Of a DNA stretch of 64,000 nucleotides, positions 24,641-32,533 are shown piece by piece (the first letter of the stretch is position 1; the number at the start of each line of letters is the position of its first letter). This stretch comes from an uncultured Eubacteriales bacterium. GTDB lineage: Bacteria > Bacillota > Clostridia > Christensenellales > UBA1242. The notes below the pieces were generated by a model. That model was not told the DNA's origin, ran no database searches, and was given only the letters and a program-made list of their open reading frames with translations. The DNA lies in contig CARNVA010000007.1 in assembly GCA_949031345.1 (NCBI GenBank), positions 16,854 through 80,853 of the forward strand. The letters run 5' to 3'. Made by a program: the position numbers and the translations under genes.

Positions 24641-25480
24641 ATGGATTTGTCAAGTAATTTAGATCACTTTCGCATATTTTATATGGTTGCGAGAGAGGGA
24701 AACATCACCAAGGCTGCAGAGAAACTTTATATTTCGCAGCCAGCCGTTTCTATGACGATAAAGAATCTTGAAGAAAATCTTGGCAACAAATTGTTTATAA
24801 GAAGCAAGAGAGGAGTGACCCTTACAAAATTTGGCGAGAAAATCTTCAATAAGGTTGACAGTGCTTTTTTGCAACTCAGCCAAATAGGCGGAATTGTTGA
24901 GGAAGAAGACCAACTGCTTCGTGGCGAAATTGTGATTGGCTGCGGCTCACATATTGCAAGACAGACACTTGTCGAGCCATTAAAGAAGTTTTTAAATTTT
25001 CACCCTCAAATCAAAATCAAACAAATTGAAGATGTGCAAGCCAAAATGTTTAGCCAGCTTGAAAAGGGCGAAATCGACCTCATCATCTCGCAATACAATG
25101 AGATTAAAAACGAGCTTGTTTTCAAGCCTCTTCACAATCAGCCTTATGCCTTTGTACGCTCTCCAAACGCTGAAACGACAAGGTTTATATCCTTTTCACA
25201 GGGCTCTTACGCACAAAAGATTTTCAGCCAGTTTATTAAGGACTATCACTATGATGATGTTCCAAACATTCAAGTGTCTGGCTATAACTTTGCAATAGAG
25301 CTTGCTTTAAACGGACTTGGCACCACCCTTGCGCCTGCATATCTGACTGAAAAATATGTCAAGGCTGGCACTCTTGAGCTGGTATATAGCGATTATCCAC
25401 TGCCAAATATAAACTTTGGTTTTTATTATAATCCCAAACTTTTAAGTCGTGCAGCCAAAGAATTGATTAAAAATTTTTAA
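24641..25480 (+). CDS. LysR-family transcriptional regulator
   Basis: The 279-residue product has the LysR winged helix-turn-helix (about 5-65, including GNITKAAEKLYISQPAVSMT) and an effector-binding domain (about 92-279) that is slightly short at its end. It resembles the regulator at 16503-17396 in the DNA-binding domain. GAGGT lies six bases before the ATG. It is divergent from the HD (p)ppGpp-hydrolase-like gene, so it may control that gene; the effector is unknown. Confidence 0.92.
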   Translation: MDLSSNLDHFRIFYMVAREGNITKAAEKLYISQPAVSMTIKNLEENLGNKLFIRSKRGVTLTKFGEKIFNKVDSAFLQLSQIGGIVEEEDQLLRGEIVIGCGSHIARQTLVEPLKKFLNFHPQIKIKQIEDVQAKMFSQLEKGEIDLIISQYNEIKNELVFKPLHNQPYAFVRSPNAETTRFISFSQGSYAQKIFSQFIKDYHYDDVPNIQVSGYNFAIELALNGLGTTLAPAYLTEKYVKAGTLELVYSDYPLPNINFGFYYNPKLLSRAAKELIKNF

Positions 25481-25570
25481 AAAAGTGTCAAGCTGTCGAA
25501 TTTTTTCATATATAAGCCAATGTTTTGACCTTATTGCAAGAAAAATTCGATAAATTTTTAAGAATTACTA

Positions 25571-25599
25571 TTTACAAACGAAAAAGAATATGATATCAT
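25571..25599 (+). promoter_or_regulatory. candidate promoter of the 230-residue protein gene
   Basis: TTTACA (25571-25576), 17 bases and TATCAT (25594-25599) precede the start codon by 35 bases. Each hexamer has one mismatch to the consensus. Confidence 0.6.
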
Positions 25600-25633
25600 T
25601 AAGGTGTAAAAAAATCTTCATGTGAGGTGAATT

Positions 25634-26326
25634 ATGAAAAAAAATCCATATTTTATAGACGGAAATGGCGGTTTGAGTAAAGAGCAACTTGCCAATATGA
25701 AATTAAACAACTTTTATTTGTATAAAGCTTTAAATCAAATTTTGAAATCAGTAAGAACAAATGACGCAAAAATTGGTGGTCCACTCCGTGCTTCTCTTCT
25801 TACAGGCGAGCTTAAAAAGAGTGACGCTCTTACTGGAGTTGATACAAACAGACTTGGTGAAAAACTTAAATTTTTGGTTATTGAATTAAGCGACAAAAAT
25901 CATCCTGAAAAACTTGAAGCTTTCAAGAAGTCATATCTTTACAACACTGTTATAGAGCCTCTTTCTTCTGGTTACATCCTTGATGAAGACAGAAAATGGT
26001 CAAACTATAAGCACACTTCAAATTATGAGCAAGCTTTTAAAAACAAAAATGCTCTTGATGCAGCACTTACCTGCCAAAGAGAAGATGAAAAAGCTCCACT
26101 CGGACTTGACTTCTCAAAAATCATTGACAGTTTTGTAAAAACTGATGAGAAAGGAAACTTCTATTTGGAAGACAGTTATACAATTGAAGAAGAAATTGCA
26201 ATGGGCGAAGCTGTAAACGAACAACTTAAAACCTTCAAAAACAACAGCAGATTTAAAGCAAACTATTCAAACCCAAAAGCTGCTTCAAGTGAAAATGAAT
26301 TTGAAGATGAAGATGAATTGGGCTAA
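25634..26326 (+). CDS. unknown 230-residue acidic-tailed protein
   Basis: The family is not recognised. The product is hydrophilic, with no signal peptide or membrane segment, mostly helical by composition, and ends in a run of acidic residues (FEDEDELG). A GAGGTGA ribosome binding site precedes the ATG. The gene stands alone between a promoter and a strong bidirectional terminator. It is convergent with another unknown gene (26389-27813), and nothing connects their functions beyond position. Confidence 0.6.
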   Translation: MKKNPYFIDGNGGLSKEQLANMKLNNFYLYKALNQILKSVRTNDAKIGGPLRASLLTGELKKSDALTGVDTNRLGEKLKFLVIELSDKNHPEKLEAFKKSYLYNTVIEPLSSGYILDEDRKWSNYKHTSNYEQAFKNKNALDAALTCQREDEKAPLGLDFSKIIDSFVKTDEKGNFYLEDSYTIEEEIAMGEAVNEQLKTFKNNSRFKANYSNPKAASSENEFEDEDELG

Positions 26327-26343
26327 ACAGTACTAAATTGCAA

Positions 26344-26378
26344 ACAAAAAACTCTAAGAAATTTCTTAGAGTTTTTTA
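26344..26378. terminator. strong bidirectional intrinsic terminator
   Basis: The core ACTCTAAGAAATTTCTTAGAGT is a perfect palindrome extended by A and T runs (about 26346-26376), one of the best terminators in the window, between two convergent genes. Confidence 0.9.
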
Positions 26379-26388
26379 TTTTATATGT

Positions 26389-27813
26389 TTATATCATATC
26401 GTTTTCATCTTCACTGCTGTTTACTCTTTCGTCTGGTGGTGTAACCTCTGGAATATATGCAGAGCTATCATTTTCTTCCATGTTGCTTTCTATCACTTCA
26501 GAAGAAAGGTTTTCCAAATCATCAACATCATTGTTTAAGTCTTCTTTTCCTGGCTGCTCTTGCTCTTTTGGAGGAGCAGGCTGCTCTTTTTGAATATCCC
26601 CTCCGCGCATGAAGTCATCTTCTATTGCTTTTACAACTTTTGACGCAACTTCGGAAATAACAACGGCTCCCATTTTAAGCAGTCCCAAATCAATATCACT
26701 TACATCAACAGGTTTGATTGCTGATGGTGTATAATAACTGCTTTTCTTTGCCTCTTCTTCCTTCTTTTTAGCGTCTTTTTTGGCGTCTTTTTTCTGCTCT
26801 GGCTTTTTCTCTGGCGGTTTCTTTTGTGCAGCCTTCTTTGCGCCTGCCGCCTTTTTCATGCCATCTTTTGCATCTGAATGAATGGTCTGCATTTCAAGTG
26901 GACCTCTTACAGACGCCTTGTCAACCTGCTGAAGCATCTTGTTCATATCGCTGACAATCTTTGAAACTTTGACTGGGTCAAGCCCAATTCCTTCAAGGCC
27001 GCCAAACTCATCCATAACCCTGTCAAGCAAAGCCTTATAGCTTGTATATCTAAATTTTTCATCAACTTCAATATTGCCTTCTGCCAAAAGTTGACGATAC
27101 CTTGCAAGCACTTCCGCCCCAATAGGCCCAGAAGCTTCAAGCTCTTTAAGCATGCTCATCAGATAAACCTGAGAAGCCATGTCATAAAGGTCACCCGCAA
27201 TAAGCTCGAAATCAAAGGCGTCTTGCATAACCACCGCAAGCTCTGGCACGGCCATATCATCCACCTTAGTCTCAACATCTACAAGATGAAAAGCCTTTCT
27301 CAGCTTAACCCTATATTCATCATCATAAATGTCAACGAAATCGGCAACATGAGTGACTATGTATTCATGCCCAAGAAAATTATCGACAAATTCCGACAAG
27401 TATAATGAAGCTTTTGCAGTGCCATCATCAAGCAGTTGTATTCTTATGCTGTAATAGAAATGCTTTTTCATGTAAAGAGCAATGGCTTTGTAATAAAATT
27501 CGTTTTGGTCTTCAATTTCCTTTTCCATTTTGACAAGGTCTCTTCGAATTTCATCAGCAATTCTGTATTGACCATCGTCGCCAACTCTTCCCACCAGCTT
27601 ATACTTCATTATCATCATTTTCATGCGATATTTATAATAGGTAATAAACTCGGCCTTTGTGACAGTCATATCACTGCCAAAGACATGATAAGGCTGAGGC
27701 TGGGCAACTTTGTTTTCTGCCTGCCCGGCACTCATTTCAAGCTCTTTTTCCTCAGCTTTTTCGCCGCCACCATTTTGTGCGCTGGCAAATTGCTCTATTT
27801 CATTTTCAACCAT
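26389..27813 (-). CDS. unknown 474-residue protein with Lys/Pro/Glu-rich linker
   Basis: The family is not recognised. Residues about 45-310 form a folded, mostly helical region. This is followed by an Ala/Lys/Pro/Glu-rich low-complexity linker (about 315-355, with KKDAKKDAKKK), a short conserved-looking helix (about 370-400) and an acidic disordered tail. There is no signal peptide or membrane segment. The promoter is a perfect TTGACA-N17-TATAAT, but its -10 ends only six bases before the ATG and no ribosome binding site is present, so the mRNA should be leaderless. The linker composition suggests a scaffold or nucleic-acid-associated protein, which is speculation. Confidence 0.6.
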   Translation of the reverse strand: MVENEIEQFASAQNGGGEKAEEKELEMSAGQAENKVAQPQPYHVFGSDMTVTKAEFITYYKYRMKMMIMKYKLVGRVGDDGQYRIADEIRRDLVKMEKEIEDQNEFYYKAIALYMKKHFYYSIRIQLLDDGTAKASLYLSEFVDNFLGHEYIVTHVADFVDIYDDEYRVKLRKAFHLVDVETKVDDMAVPELAVVMQDAFDFELIAGDLYDMASQVYLMSMLKELEASGPIGAEVLARYRQLLAEGNIEVDEKFRYTSYKALLDRVMDEFGGLEGIGLDPVKVSKIVSDMNKMLQQVDKASVRGPLEMQTIHSDAKDGMKKAAGAKKAAQKKPPEKKPEQKKDAKKDAKKKEEEAKKSSYYTPSAIKPVDVSDIDLGLLKMGAVVISEVASKVVKAIEDDFMRGGDIQKEQPAPPKEQEQPGKEDLNNDVDDLENLSSEVIESNMEENDSSAYIPEVTPPDERVNSSEDENDMI

Positions 27814-27819
27814 GATTTC

Positions 27820-27848
27820 ATTATATATTAAATATCTTCATTTGTCAA
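27820..27848 (-). promoter_or_regulatory. consensus promoter predicting a leaderless mRNA
   Basis: A perfect TTGACA (27848-27843), a 17-base spacer and a perfect TATAAT (27825-27820) on the minus strand. Only GATTTC (plus strand) separates the -10 from the start codon, so transcription should begin at or within a base or two of the A of ATG. Confidence 0.85.
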
Positions 27849-27922
27849 AATATATTTTCTATAAACCGCCGATTTTTCTTTCTTTTTCCTTGCTTTCAGC
27901 ATGCACCCCTTCACTAGTGCTG

Positions 27923-28240
27923 TCAGTTTTTCTTTAAATATGACACGCAATATGGTTTTTCTTTGATTGAATTGAGAGTTATGCCATTAGAAACGCACAG
28001 TCCATTGTGGTTGAAAAGACAATCTGCCCTGCACTTTATTTCCAACGCCTTGCTGTCACGCTGTGGAGCATAGTCTGGCACCTTTGTAAACATATCCTTG
28101 GTGACATCCTGCACCTCTTCTTTATTTTCATCACGCTGATAACTGCTGCATACAACTTCGCCATCCACAAGCACCCTCTCAGCCTTGCATGTAAATCTGT
28201 CGTTATATTTGCACAGCCCCTTTCTGCATCTAATATCCAT
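27923..28240 (-). CDS. cysteine-rich protein with two DUF1540-like repeats
   Basis: The 105-residue product contains two cysteine modules. The first spans about residues 3-36 (CRKGLCKYNDRFTCKAERV and a later C) and the second about 68-102 (CRADCLFNHNGLCVSNGITL and a later C). The pattern C-x3/4-C-x7-C with a distal Cys is that of DUF1540 repeats, common in Clostridia and thought to bind metal. The function is unknown. I start the gene at the ATG at 28240 because GAGGTG sits just upstream; two earlier codons in frame overlap the site. Confidence 0.75.
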   Translation of the reverse strand: MDIRCRKGLCKYNDRFTCKAERVLVDGEVVCSSYQRDENKEEVQDVTKDMFTKVPDYAPQRDSKALEIKCRADCLFNHNGLCVSNGITLNSIKEKPYCVSYLKKN

Positions 28241-28306
28241 TATCACCTCACAAAATCATTATTGACAATAAACAAAAATTTAATCAATTTGTTTTCTCTT
28301 TTTTAT

Positions 28307-28335
28307 TTGACAAAGAGAGTAATTTTTAATAAACT
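28307..28335 (+). promoter_or_regulatory. promoter of rplI
   Basis: TTGACA (28307-28312), 17 bases and TAAACT (28330-28335). The same hexamer pair and spacing occurs before trpS. Confidence 0.75.
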
Positions 28336-28365
28336 TAAATTAAAGTAAAATAAAGAGGTGAAATC

Positions 28366-28809
28366 ATGAAAGTATTACTACTTGCAGATGTAAGAGGCAC
28401 TGGAAAAAAGGGAGAAATCAAAGAGGTTGCTGACGGCTATGCAAACAATTTTTTAATTAAAACAGGCAAGGCAAGACGGGCTGACAACAGCGCATTAAGC
28501 GAAAATAAAAACAGAATAGCAGCAAATGACTACCATAAAGAGATGGAACGCCAAGACGCAGTCAAACTGGGCGAACAACTGAAAGGCCAAAGCGTGAATA
28601 TAAAAATTAAATGTGGTGAAAACGGAAAGACTTTTGGCTCTGTCACCGCGAAAGAAGTTGCAGACGCCCTTGCAAAACAGGGCTTTAATGTAGATAAACG
28701 CAAGATTGAGCTTAAAGAGCCAATTCGCACAGTCGGCAACTATCAAGTGAATGTCAAACTGCACAGCGAGGTATCAGTCAAACTGACCATCGAAGTTTCT
28801 GCTGCTTAA
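28366..28809 (+). CDS. rplI: 50S ribosomal protein L9
   Basis: The 147-residue product has the L9 layout. The N-terminal RNA-binding domain carries VRGTGKKGEIKEVADGYANNFLI at about 9-31 (quoted in part: GKKGEI and GYANNFL), then a long connecting helix (about 40-75), then the C-terminal domain with GKTFGSVTAKEVADAL. It stabilises the L1 side of the 50S subunit. It stands apart from the other ribosomal protein genes, as a single-gene unit with its own promoter and terminator. AGAGGTGA precedes the ATG. Confidence 0.95.
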   Translation: MKVLLLADVRGTGKKGEIKEVADGYANNFLIKTGKARRADNSALSENKNRIAANDYHKEMERQDAVKLGEQLKGQSVNIKIKCGENGKTFGSVTAKEVADALAKQGFNVDKRKIELKEPIRTVGNYQVNVKLHSEVSVKLTIEVSAA

Positions 28810-28841
28810 ACTCGTCTTTGAAACTTTTTGCTTAAAACACA

Positions 28842-28876
28842 GAAAAACCATCCCAATATTTAGGATGGCTTTTCTT
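28842..28876. terminator. intrinsic terminator after rplI
   Basis: CCATCC (28848-28853) and GGATGG (28863-28868), flanked by A and T runs, form a hairpin that can end rplI and the convergent pyruvyl transferase gene. Confidence 0.8.
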
Positions 28877-28882
28877 TTTTTC

Positions 28883-30574
28883 TTAATTAACATATAGTTT
28901 AATGCTATAAACAAATGCTTGTGAATTTGGCTGATTTAGATAAACGCCCACATTAAATTCTGACTTCTCAGGAATATCTTTTGGAACATAAAATGAAACT
29001 TGATCTATATTTTTGTCTTTATTTTCTACCGCTTTATTTAATAAATATTTTATATCGCCATTTTCCATTTTATAGCGTGCAAAAATATTTAATTTAGTAT
29101 TTACTTCTGTCTTACTTTCCACTTTTAAACATAGTGTTTTGCCTAGATGTTTATTAAAATCAATTTTCTGTGACAAAATATTCCAGCATTCTTTTTCGTC
29201 TCCACAAACTAATTTTATGCAAGCTTTATCAAAATAAGATTTAGATGAATGAGAAGATTTCCATAGACAATTTTCTTTTTCTCCAACATTGTCAATAAAA
29301 GTGTCTTTCAATAAATTATTTTCATCATTGCAGCGTCTTTCTTCTTTTTCAGTTTTATTGTCGATAAAGTTTTGAACTAAATTGTAATAAGAATCTTTGT
29401 CTTTGTTTTGTATATATACTTTCCCAATTTCTATAAATAATTGATTTAATTCAATTTCTTTATCTTGAATTTGTTTTAAAACCTTATCATATTCATCTTC
29501 AAACGCTTTTATTTTGTCTACAACTTTAATAGGATTGATGTTTTTCTTAGCTTCAAAATCAATAGGCTTTGCTTTCTTACTTATGATGAGCTTGTTTTTA
29601 GAAACAAATTCAGCAAATCTATCAAACATTACACGATAATTTTCATTAAACTCACGGTAATTTGCGAGATAAAAATAATAATCTAAAGGTTTGTTTTCTT
29701 CAAAATCATTTTTTGAAATGTAAGGTAAATGAAATAAATCTATCATCTCTTGCGTTCTTGAATCAATGGCAATAAATAAAGCTTTTATATTGTGATGAAG
29801 TGCAATTATATTCCCATGAAATCTTAACCCCATAGAAAAATTGTATTCTTGCAATCTTTCTACCCATTTTTGATAATTAAATTCTAGTAATGTATTTTCT
29901 TCAAGGTAATCATGCAAAAATTCAAAATTCTTTTTATCTTTTATATGAAAATTTTCCAGTTTGCCACCTGTTTGTTCAACAAACAAGAAATTTCTCTTTG
30001 CAAAATAGTTTAAAATAGAAATCTCTTTTTCATCCAAGACTTCTCCAAAACTCTTAAAATTGCAACATGTATTGATTGCTTTTTGTTCATCTTCTATCTT
30101 TAAATTGCGGTTGTTCCAATAATACATAGATGGACAACCAATTACAGCAATATTAGTAATTCCATATTTTCTCAATATAGATGCAGTATATTCACCTCTC
30201 ACGCCGAGCACAGCCCTTTCTTGCATCTTTTTCAACATTCTTTCAACCTGACTGCTCAGTTTAAAATCAGGATTAAAATTTTTATTTTGCAATCCTATAC
30301 TTAAAGGTATAAAAGGAATGTTGTATTTATCTATATAAGATTCAATATAATCATATTCCGCACCTTCTCTAATCCAACATAAATCAGTAATTATAACAGC
30401 ATCATAATCTTTGAATTTATAGCTATCTTTATAGGACACTATGTCCGGGTCAAAAAGCCTGATTATTGATTCCCAATAAACAATGTTTCCCGAGTTCATT
30501 CCTACACTTTTAAATAGTTCATCGAGAGCTTCAGAGCTTTCCTTTGAATATTTTTTTAATAACGCAATTTTCAT
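28883..30574 (-). CDS. polysaccharide pyruvyl transferase family protein with C-terminal extension
   Basis: The 563-residue product has a polysaccharide pyruvyl transferase domain over about residues 1-330. Hallmarks are VLGVRGEYTASILRKYGI followed by IGCPSMYYW, and SMGLRFHGNIIALHHNIKAL, the conserved RxHGxIxA region. Such enzymes add pyruvate ketals to surface glycans. After it come a coiled-coil segment (about 355-400) and a beta-rich C-terminal region (about 430-563) that could be a carbohydrate-binding module. No other glycan-synthesis gene is nearby, so its target is unclear. AGGAG precedes the ATG. Confidence 0.85.
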   Translation of the reverse strand: MKIALLKKYSKESSEALDELFKSVGMNSGNIVYWESIIRLFDPDIVSYKDSYKFKDYDAVIITDLCWIREGAEYDYIESYIDKYNIPFIPLSIGLQNKNFNPDFKLSSQVERMLKKMQERAVLGVRGEYTASILRKYGITNIAVIGCPSMYYWNNRNLKIEDEQKAINTCCNFKSFGEVLDEKEISILNYFAKRNFLFVEQTGGKLENFHIKDKKNFEFLHDYLEENTLLEFNYQKWVERLQEYNFSMGLRFHGNIIALHHNIKALFIAIDSRTQEMIDLFHLPYISKNDFEENKPLDYYFYLANYREFNENYRVMFDRFAEFVSKNKLIISKKAKPIDFEAKKNINPIKVVDKIKAFEDEYDKVLKQIQDKEIELNQLFIEIGKVYIQNKDKDSYYNLVQNFIDNKTEKEERRCNDENNLLKDTFIDNVGEKENCLWKSSHSSKSYFDKACIKLVCGDEKECWNILSQKIDFNKHLGKTLCLKVESKTEVNTKLNIFARYKMENGDIKYLLNKAVENKDKNIDQVSFYVPKDIPEKSEFNVGVYLNQPNSQAFVYSIKLYVN

Positions 30575-30653
30575 GTAATCTCCTAAGATTTTATAAACTT
30601 ATTACAAACAAGTAAGCATTTACCTAGTTTTAAAAATATTTTTATTTTAAAAC

Positions 30654-31226
30654 TTATTGAAGAGGCACGAAACCACAGAAATAGTTTGGAATGTCACCAA
30701 AGATGAAACCTGTCTCGATTTTATCCTCAATGATTTTTTCGCCCTCTTTGAGAATGTTTGCTGAGCATGTCACTGTGAAGCCTGCGCGTTTTGCATAGTG
30801 GAAAATTGACCTTAATGTCTTTCCTGTTGAAAATACATCATCAACAAAAACAACATTCTTGCCCAAAAGTTTTTGTTCGTCATCTTCTGATATGTAATAA
30901 TTTACTCTGCCAGAAGTTATGCTTTCACCGTCAATTTGGCGTGGATTTGCCATATAGCACTTCTTTTCTTTTCTGAGGCAAACATAGTCAACGCCCATAA
31001 GGTTTGCCACCTCTTGTGCAATTGGAACGCCCTTAAGCTCTGTAGTGAGAATGATATCGCACTTATTCCCGCCCTTTTTGATTTGTCTTACAAGGTCTAC
31101 TCCTGCAGCTTTCAAAAGTTGCATATCTCCAACAGGATTAAAGCCAGCAATCATGTCGCCATTTGGTGCTGGCAACACTGGCAATTTTCTTTCAAGCCCT
31201 AAAACATTTAAAATATAATATTCCAT
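30654..31226 (-). CDS. purine-type phosphoribosyltransferase
   Basis: The 190-residue product has the PRPP-binding loop VVFVDDVFSTGKTL (about 124-137). Upstream, TTELKGVPIAQEVANLMGV and RKEKK match the adenine/xanthine phosphoribosyltransferase pattern. It would salvage a purine base with PRPP to make a nucleotide; which base cannot be told, and the loop differs from both Apt and Xpt. GGGGG lies before the ATG and a TTGACA promoter is close upstream. The leader is only about 20-25 bases, which leaves no room for a purine riboswitch. A ten-base AT-only inverted repeat at 30626-30654 may act as a weak terminator. Confidence 0.82.
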   Translation of the reverse strand: MEYYILNVLGLERKLPVLPAPNGDMIAGFNPVGDMQLLKAAGVDLVRQIKKGGNKCDIILTTELKGVPIAQEVANLMGVDYVCLRKEKKCYMANPRQIDGESITSGRVNYYISEDDEQKLLGKNVVFVDDVFSTGKTLRSIFHYAKRAGFTVTCSANILKEGEKIIEDKIETGFIFGDIPNYFCGFVPLQ

Positions 31227-31250
31227 AAAATCCCCCTATTACTTAAAAAA

Positions 31251-31280
31251 ATTTTATCATATCATAAATTATTTTGTCAA
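31251..31280 (-). promoter_or_regulatory. promoter of the phosphoribosyltransferase gene
   Basis: TTGACA (31280-31275), an 18-base spacer and TAAAAT (31256-31251) on the minus strand. It is back to back with the promoter of the HExxH gene. Confidence 0.65.
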
Positions 31281-31323
31281 ACAAAAGCAAGATAATTCGT
31301 TTAAAAGAAAATTTATTTTACTC

Positions 31324-31352
31324 TTGAAATGTCTTTCAAAAGGTGTTATACT
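31324..31352 (+). promoter_or_regulatory. promoter of the HExxH protein gene
   Basis: TTGAAA (31324-31329), 17 bases and TATACT (31347-31352), twenty bases before the start codon at 31373, with GGAG between. Confidence 0.8.
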
Positions 31353-31372
31353 TAAGCTAGGAGATTTTTAAT

Positions 31373-32401
31373 ATGGCAAGAGACTTTTTTGATGGGAAAA
31401 ATCCTACAGCAATTGAAATGCTTTCTTATATTGATGAAAATTTTTTCAAACGAGTTGACACAAAGCGCAAACTCATGAAATTCACACGCGCCTTTCTTGA
31501 CAAATTTTGTGAAGAACGCAACCTTGCACCAGTTACACTCACCTCAGTTGAGTATAAATATGGTCATTATGCAACATACATGCACTACTCAGGACAGCTC
31601 AAAGTCAACAATCTGCTTGTAAAAAGCTTTGCTGAGTTTAAAGAGAAAAACAACTTTTTCTATGTTCAAGAATATTTTGACACAATCTTGCACGAGCTTC
31701 GCCACCATGAACAGTTTGTTGGAGCCCTTAAAGACGCTCACCCAATCGTAAAAAACACCATGCAGATTATGCGCCGCTTTAAAGGTGAAGAAATTTTTGA
31801 CTCTCACTCATACTTTTTCAACCCAGTCGAACTTGACGCAAGACACTTTGCTTATAAGACACTTAAAAGCAATGCAAAAGTTTTTGAGCCTTATTACAAA
31901 CATGAAGATTATGTCGAGTTTGAAACAACTGGTGAAGTTGAGGCGCAACTTGATTATGTTGCCCTGCTTAAAGACCCAGAGCTTCGCGGACTTAAACTTG
32001 TAAGCAGACAGGTAAAAGAAATTGAAGAGTCTGTAAAAGAAATTGCACTTAAAAACAAGCTCAGTTTTGTTGGTATTAAAGAGCGCCCTGAAATTGAGAC
32101 AAAGATGGATGAAATTGAAAACTTAATTCTTTCAAGCCGTGTAAATGCAGAAATCGCGCCAGAGTTTTATCGTGATGAATTTGTGCTTGAGTCAAACCCT
32201 GATGAGATTGAAGAAAAAATCAGTATAGAAAAAGCTTCATATACCAACTTCTTAAAAACACTCGCCGAAAAAGACAGAATTCGTCGCAAAAACAGAAGAA
32301 TTGCAAAAAAGGAAGAAAAGCAAAAGTGTGAAGAGCTTATCAAAGAAAAGAAACTTTCAGAGCGCAAAGAAGAATACATAAAAGAAGAAAGAGATATTTA
32401 A
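31373..32401 (+). CDS. putative zincin-type metallopeptidase with charged helical tail
   Basis: The 342-residue product has a metallopeptidase-like HExxH motif, HELRH, at 107-111, followed about 40 residues later by NPVELDARHFAYK (about 150-162). In related zincins the later Glu supplies a third zinc ligand, so this is probably an active-site arrangement. No signal peptide is seen, so it is likely cytoplasmic. Residues about 215-342 are a long Lys/Glu-rich helical or coiled-coil region. The family is not named with certainty, and the substrate is unknown. It is a single gene with its own promoter and terminators. Confidence 0.7.
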   Translation: MARDFFDGKNPTAIEMLSYIDENFFKRVDTKRKLMKFTRAFLDKFCEERNLAPVTLTSVEYKYGHYATYMHYSGQLKVNNLLVKSFAEFKEKNNFFYVQEYFDTILHELRHHEQFVGALKDAHPIVKNTMQIMRRFKGEEIFDSHSYFFNPVELDARHFAYKTLKSNAKVFEPYYKHEDYVEFETTGEVEAQLDYVALLKDPELRGLKLVSRQVKEIEESVKEIALKNKLSFVGIKERPEIETKMDEIENLILSSRVNAEIAPEFYRDEFVLESNPDEIEEKISIEKASYTNFLKTLAEKDRIRRKNRRIAKKEEKQKCEELIKEKKLSERKEEYIKEERDI

Positions 32402-32446
32402 AGGGGATTATCCCCTTTTTTTGGGGGGTATTATACCCTTTTTTTG
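32400..32446 (+). terminator. tandem intrinsic terminators
   Basis: Two G/C-stem hairpins follow each other: GGGGATTATCCCC with a T run (32403-32422), then GGGTATTATACCC with a T run (about 32426-32446). A third weaker GGG..CCC pairing comes just after. They end the HExxH gene and isolate it from the convergent giant gene. Confidence 0.85.
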
Positions 32447-32482
32447 GGTTTATCCCCTTATTTTAATTTTTTTTATTCTTAA

Positions 32483-32520
32483 AAAGAAAAAAAGCAGGTT
32501 ATCAAAAGATAATCTGCTTT
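32483..32520 (-). terminator. intrinsic terminator of the giant surface protein gene
   Basis: GCAGATTATC (32517-32508) pairs with GATAACCTGC (32503-32494) over ten positions with one G-T pair and an AAAA/TTTT loop, followed by a T run on the minus strand. Confidence 0.9.
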
Positions 32521-32533
32521 CTTTCTCAATCAA

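Noticed and set aside
20798..25480. A defence island made of the AAA+ protein, HAD phosphatase and ppGpp-hydrolase-like protein
   Set aside because: The genes have separate promoters, terminators and orientations, and no nuclease, effector or toxin is nearby. Position alone does not support one system.
31227..31280. Purine riboswitch upstream of the phosphoribosyltransferase gene
   Set aside because: The predicted leader is about 20-25 bases, far too short for the aptamer.
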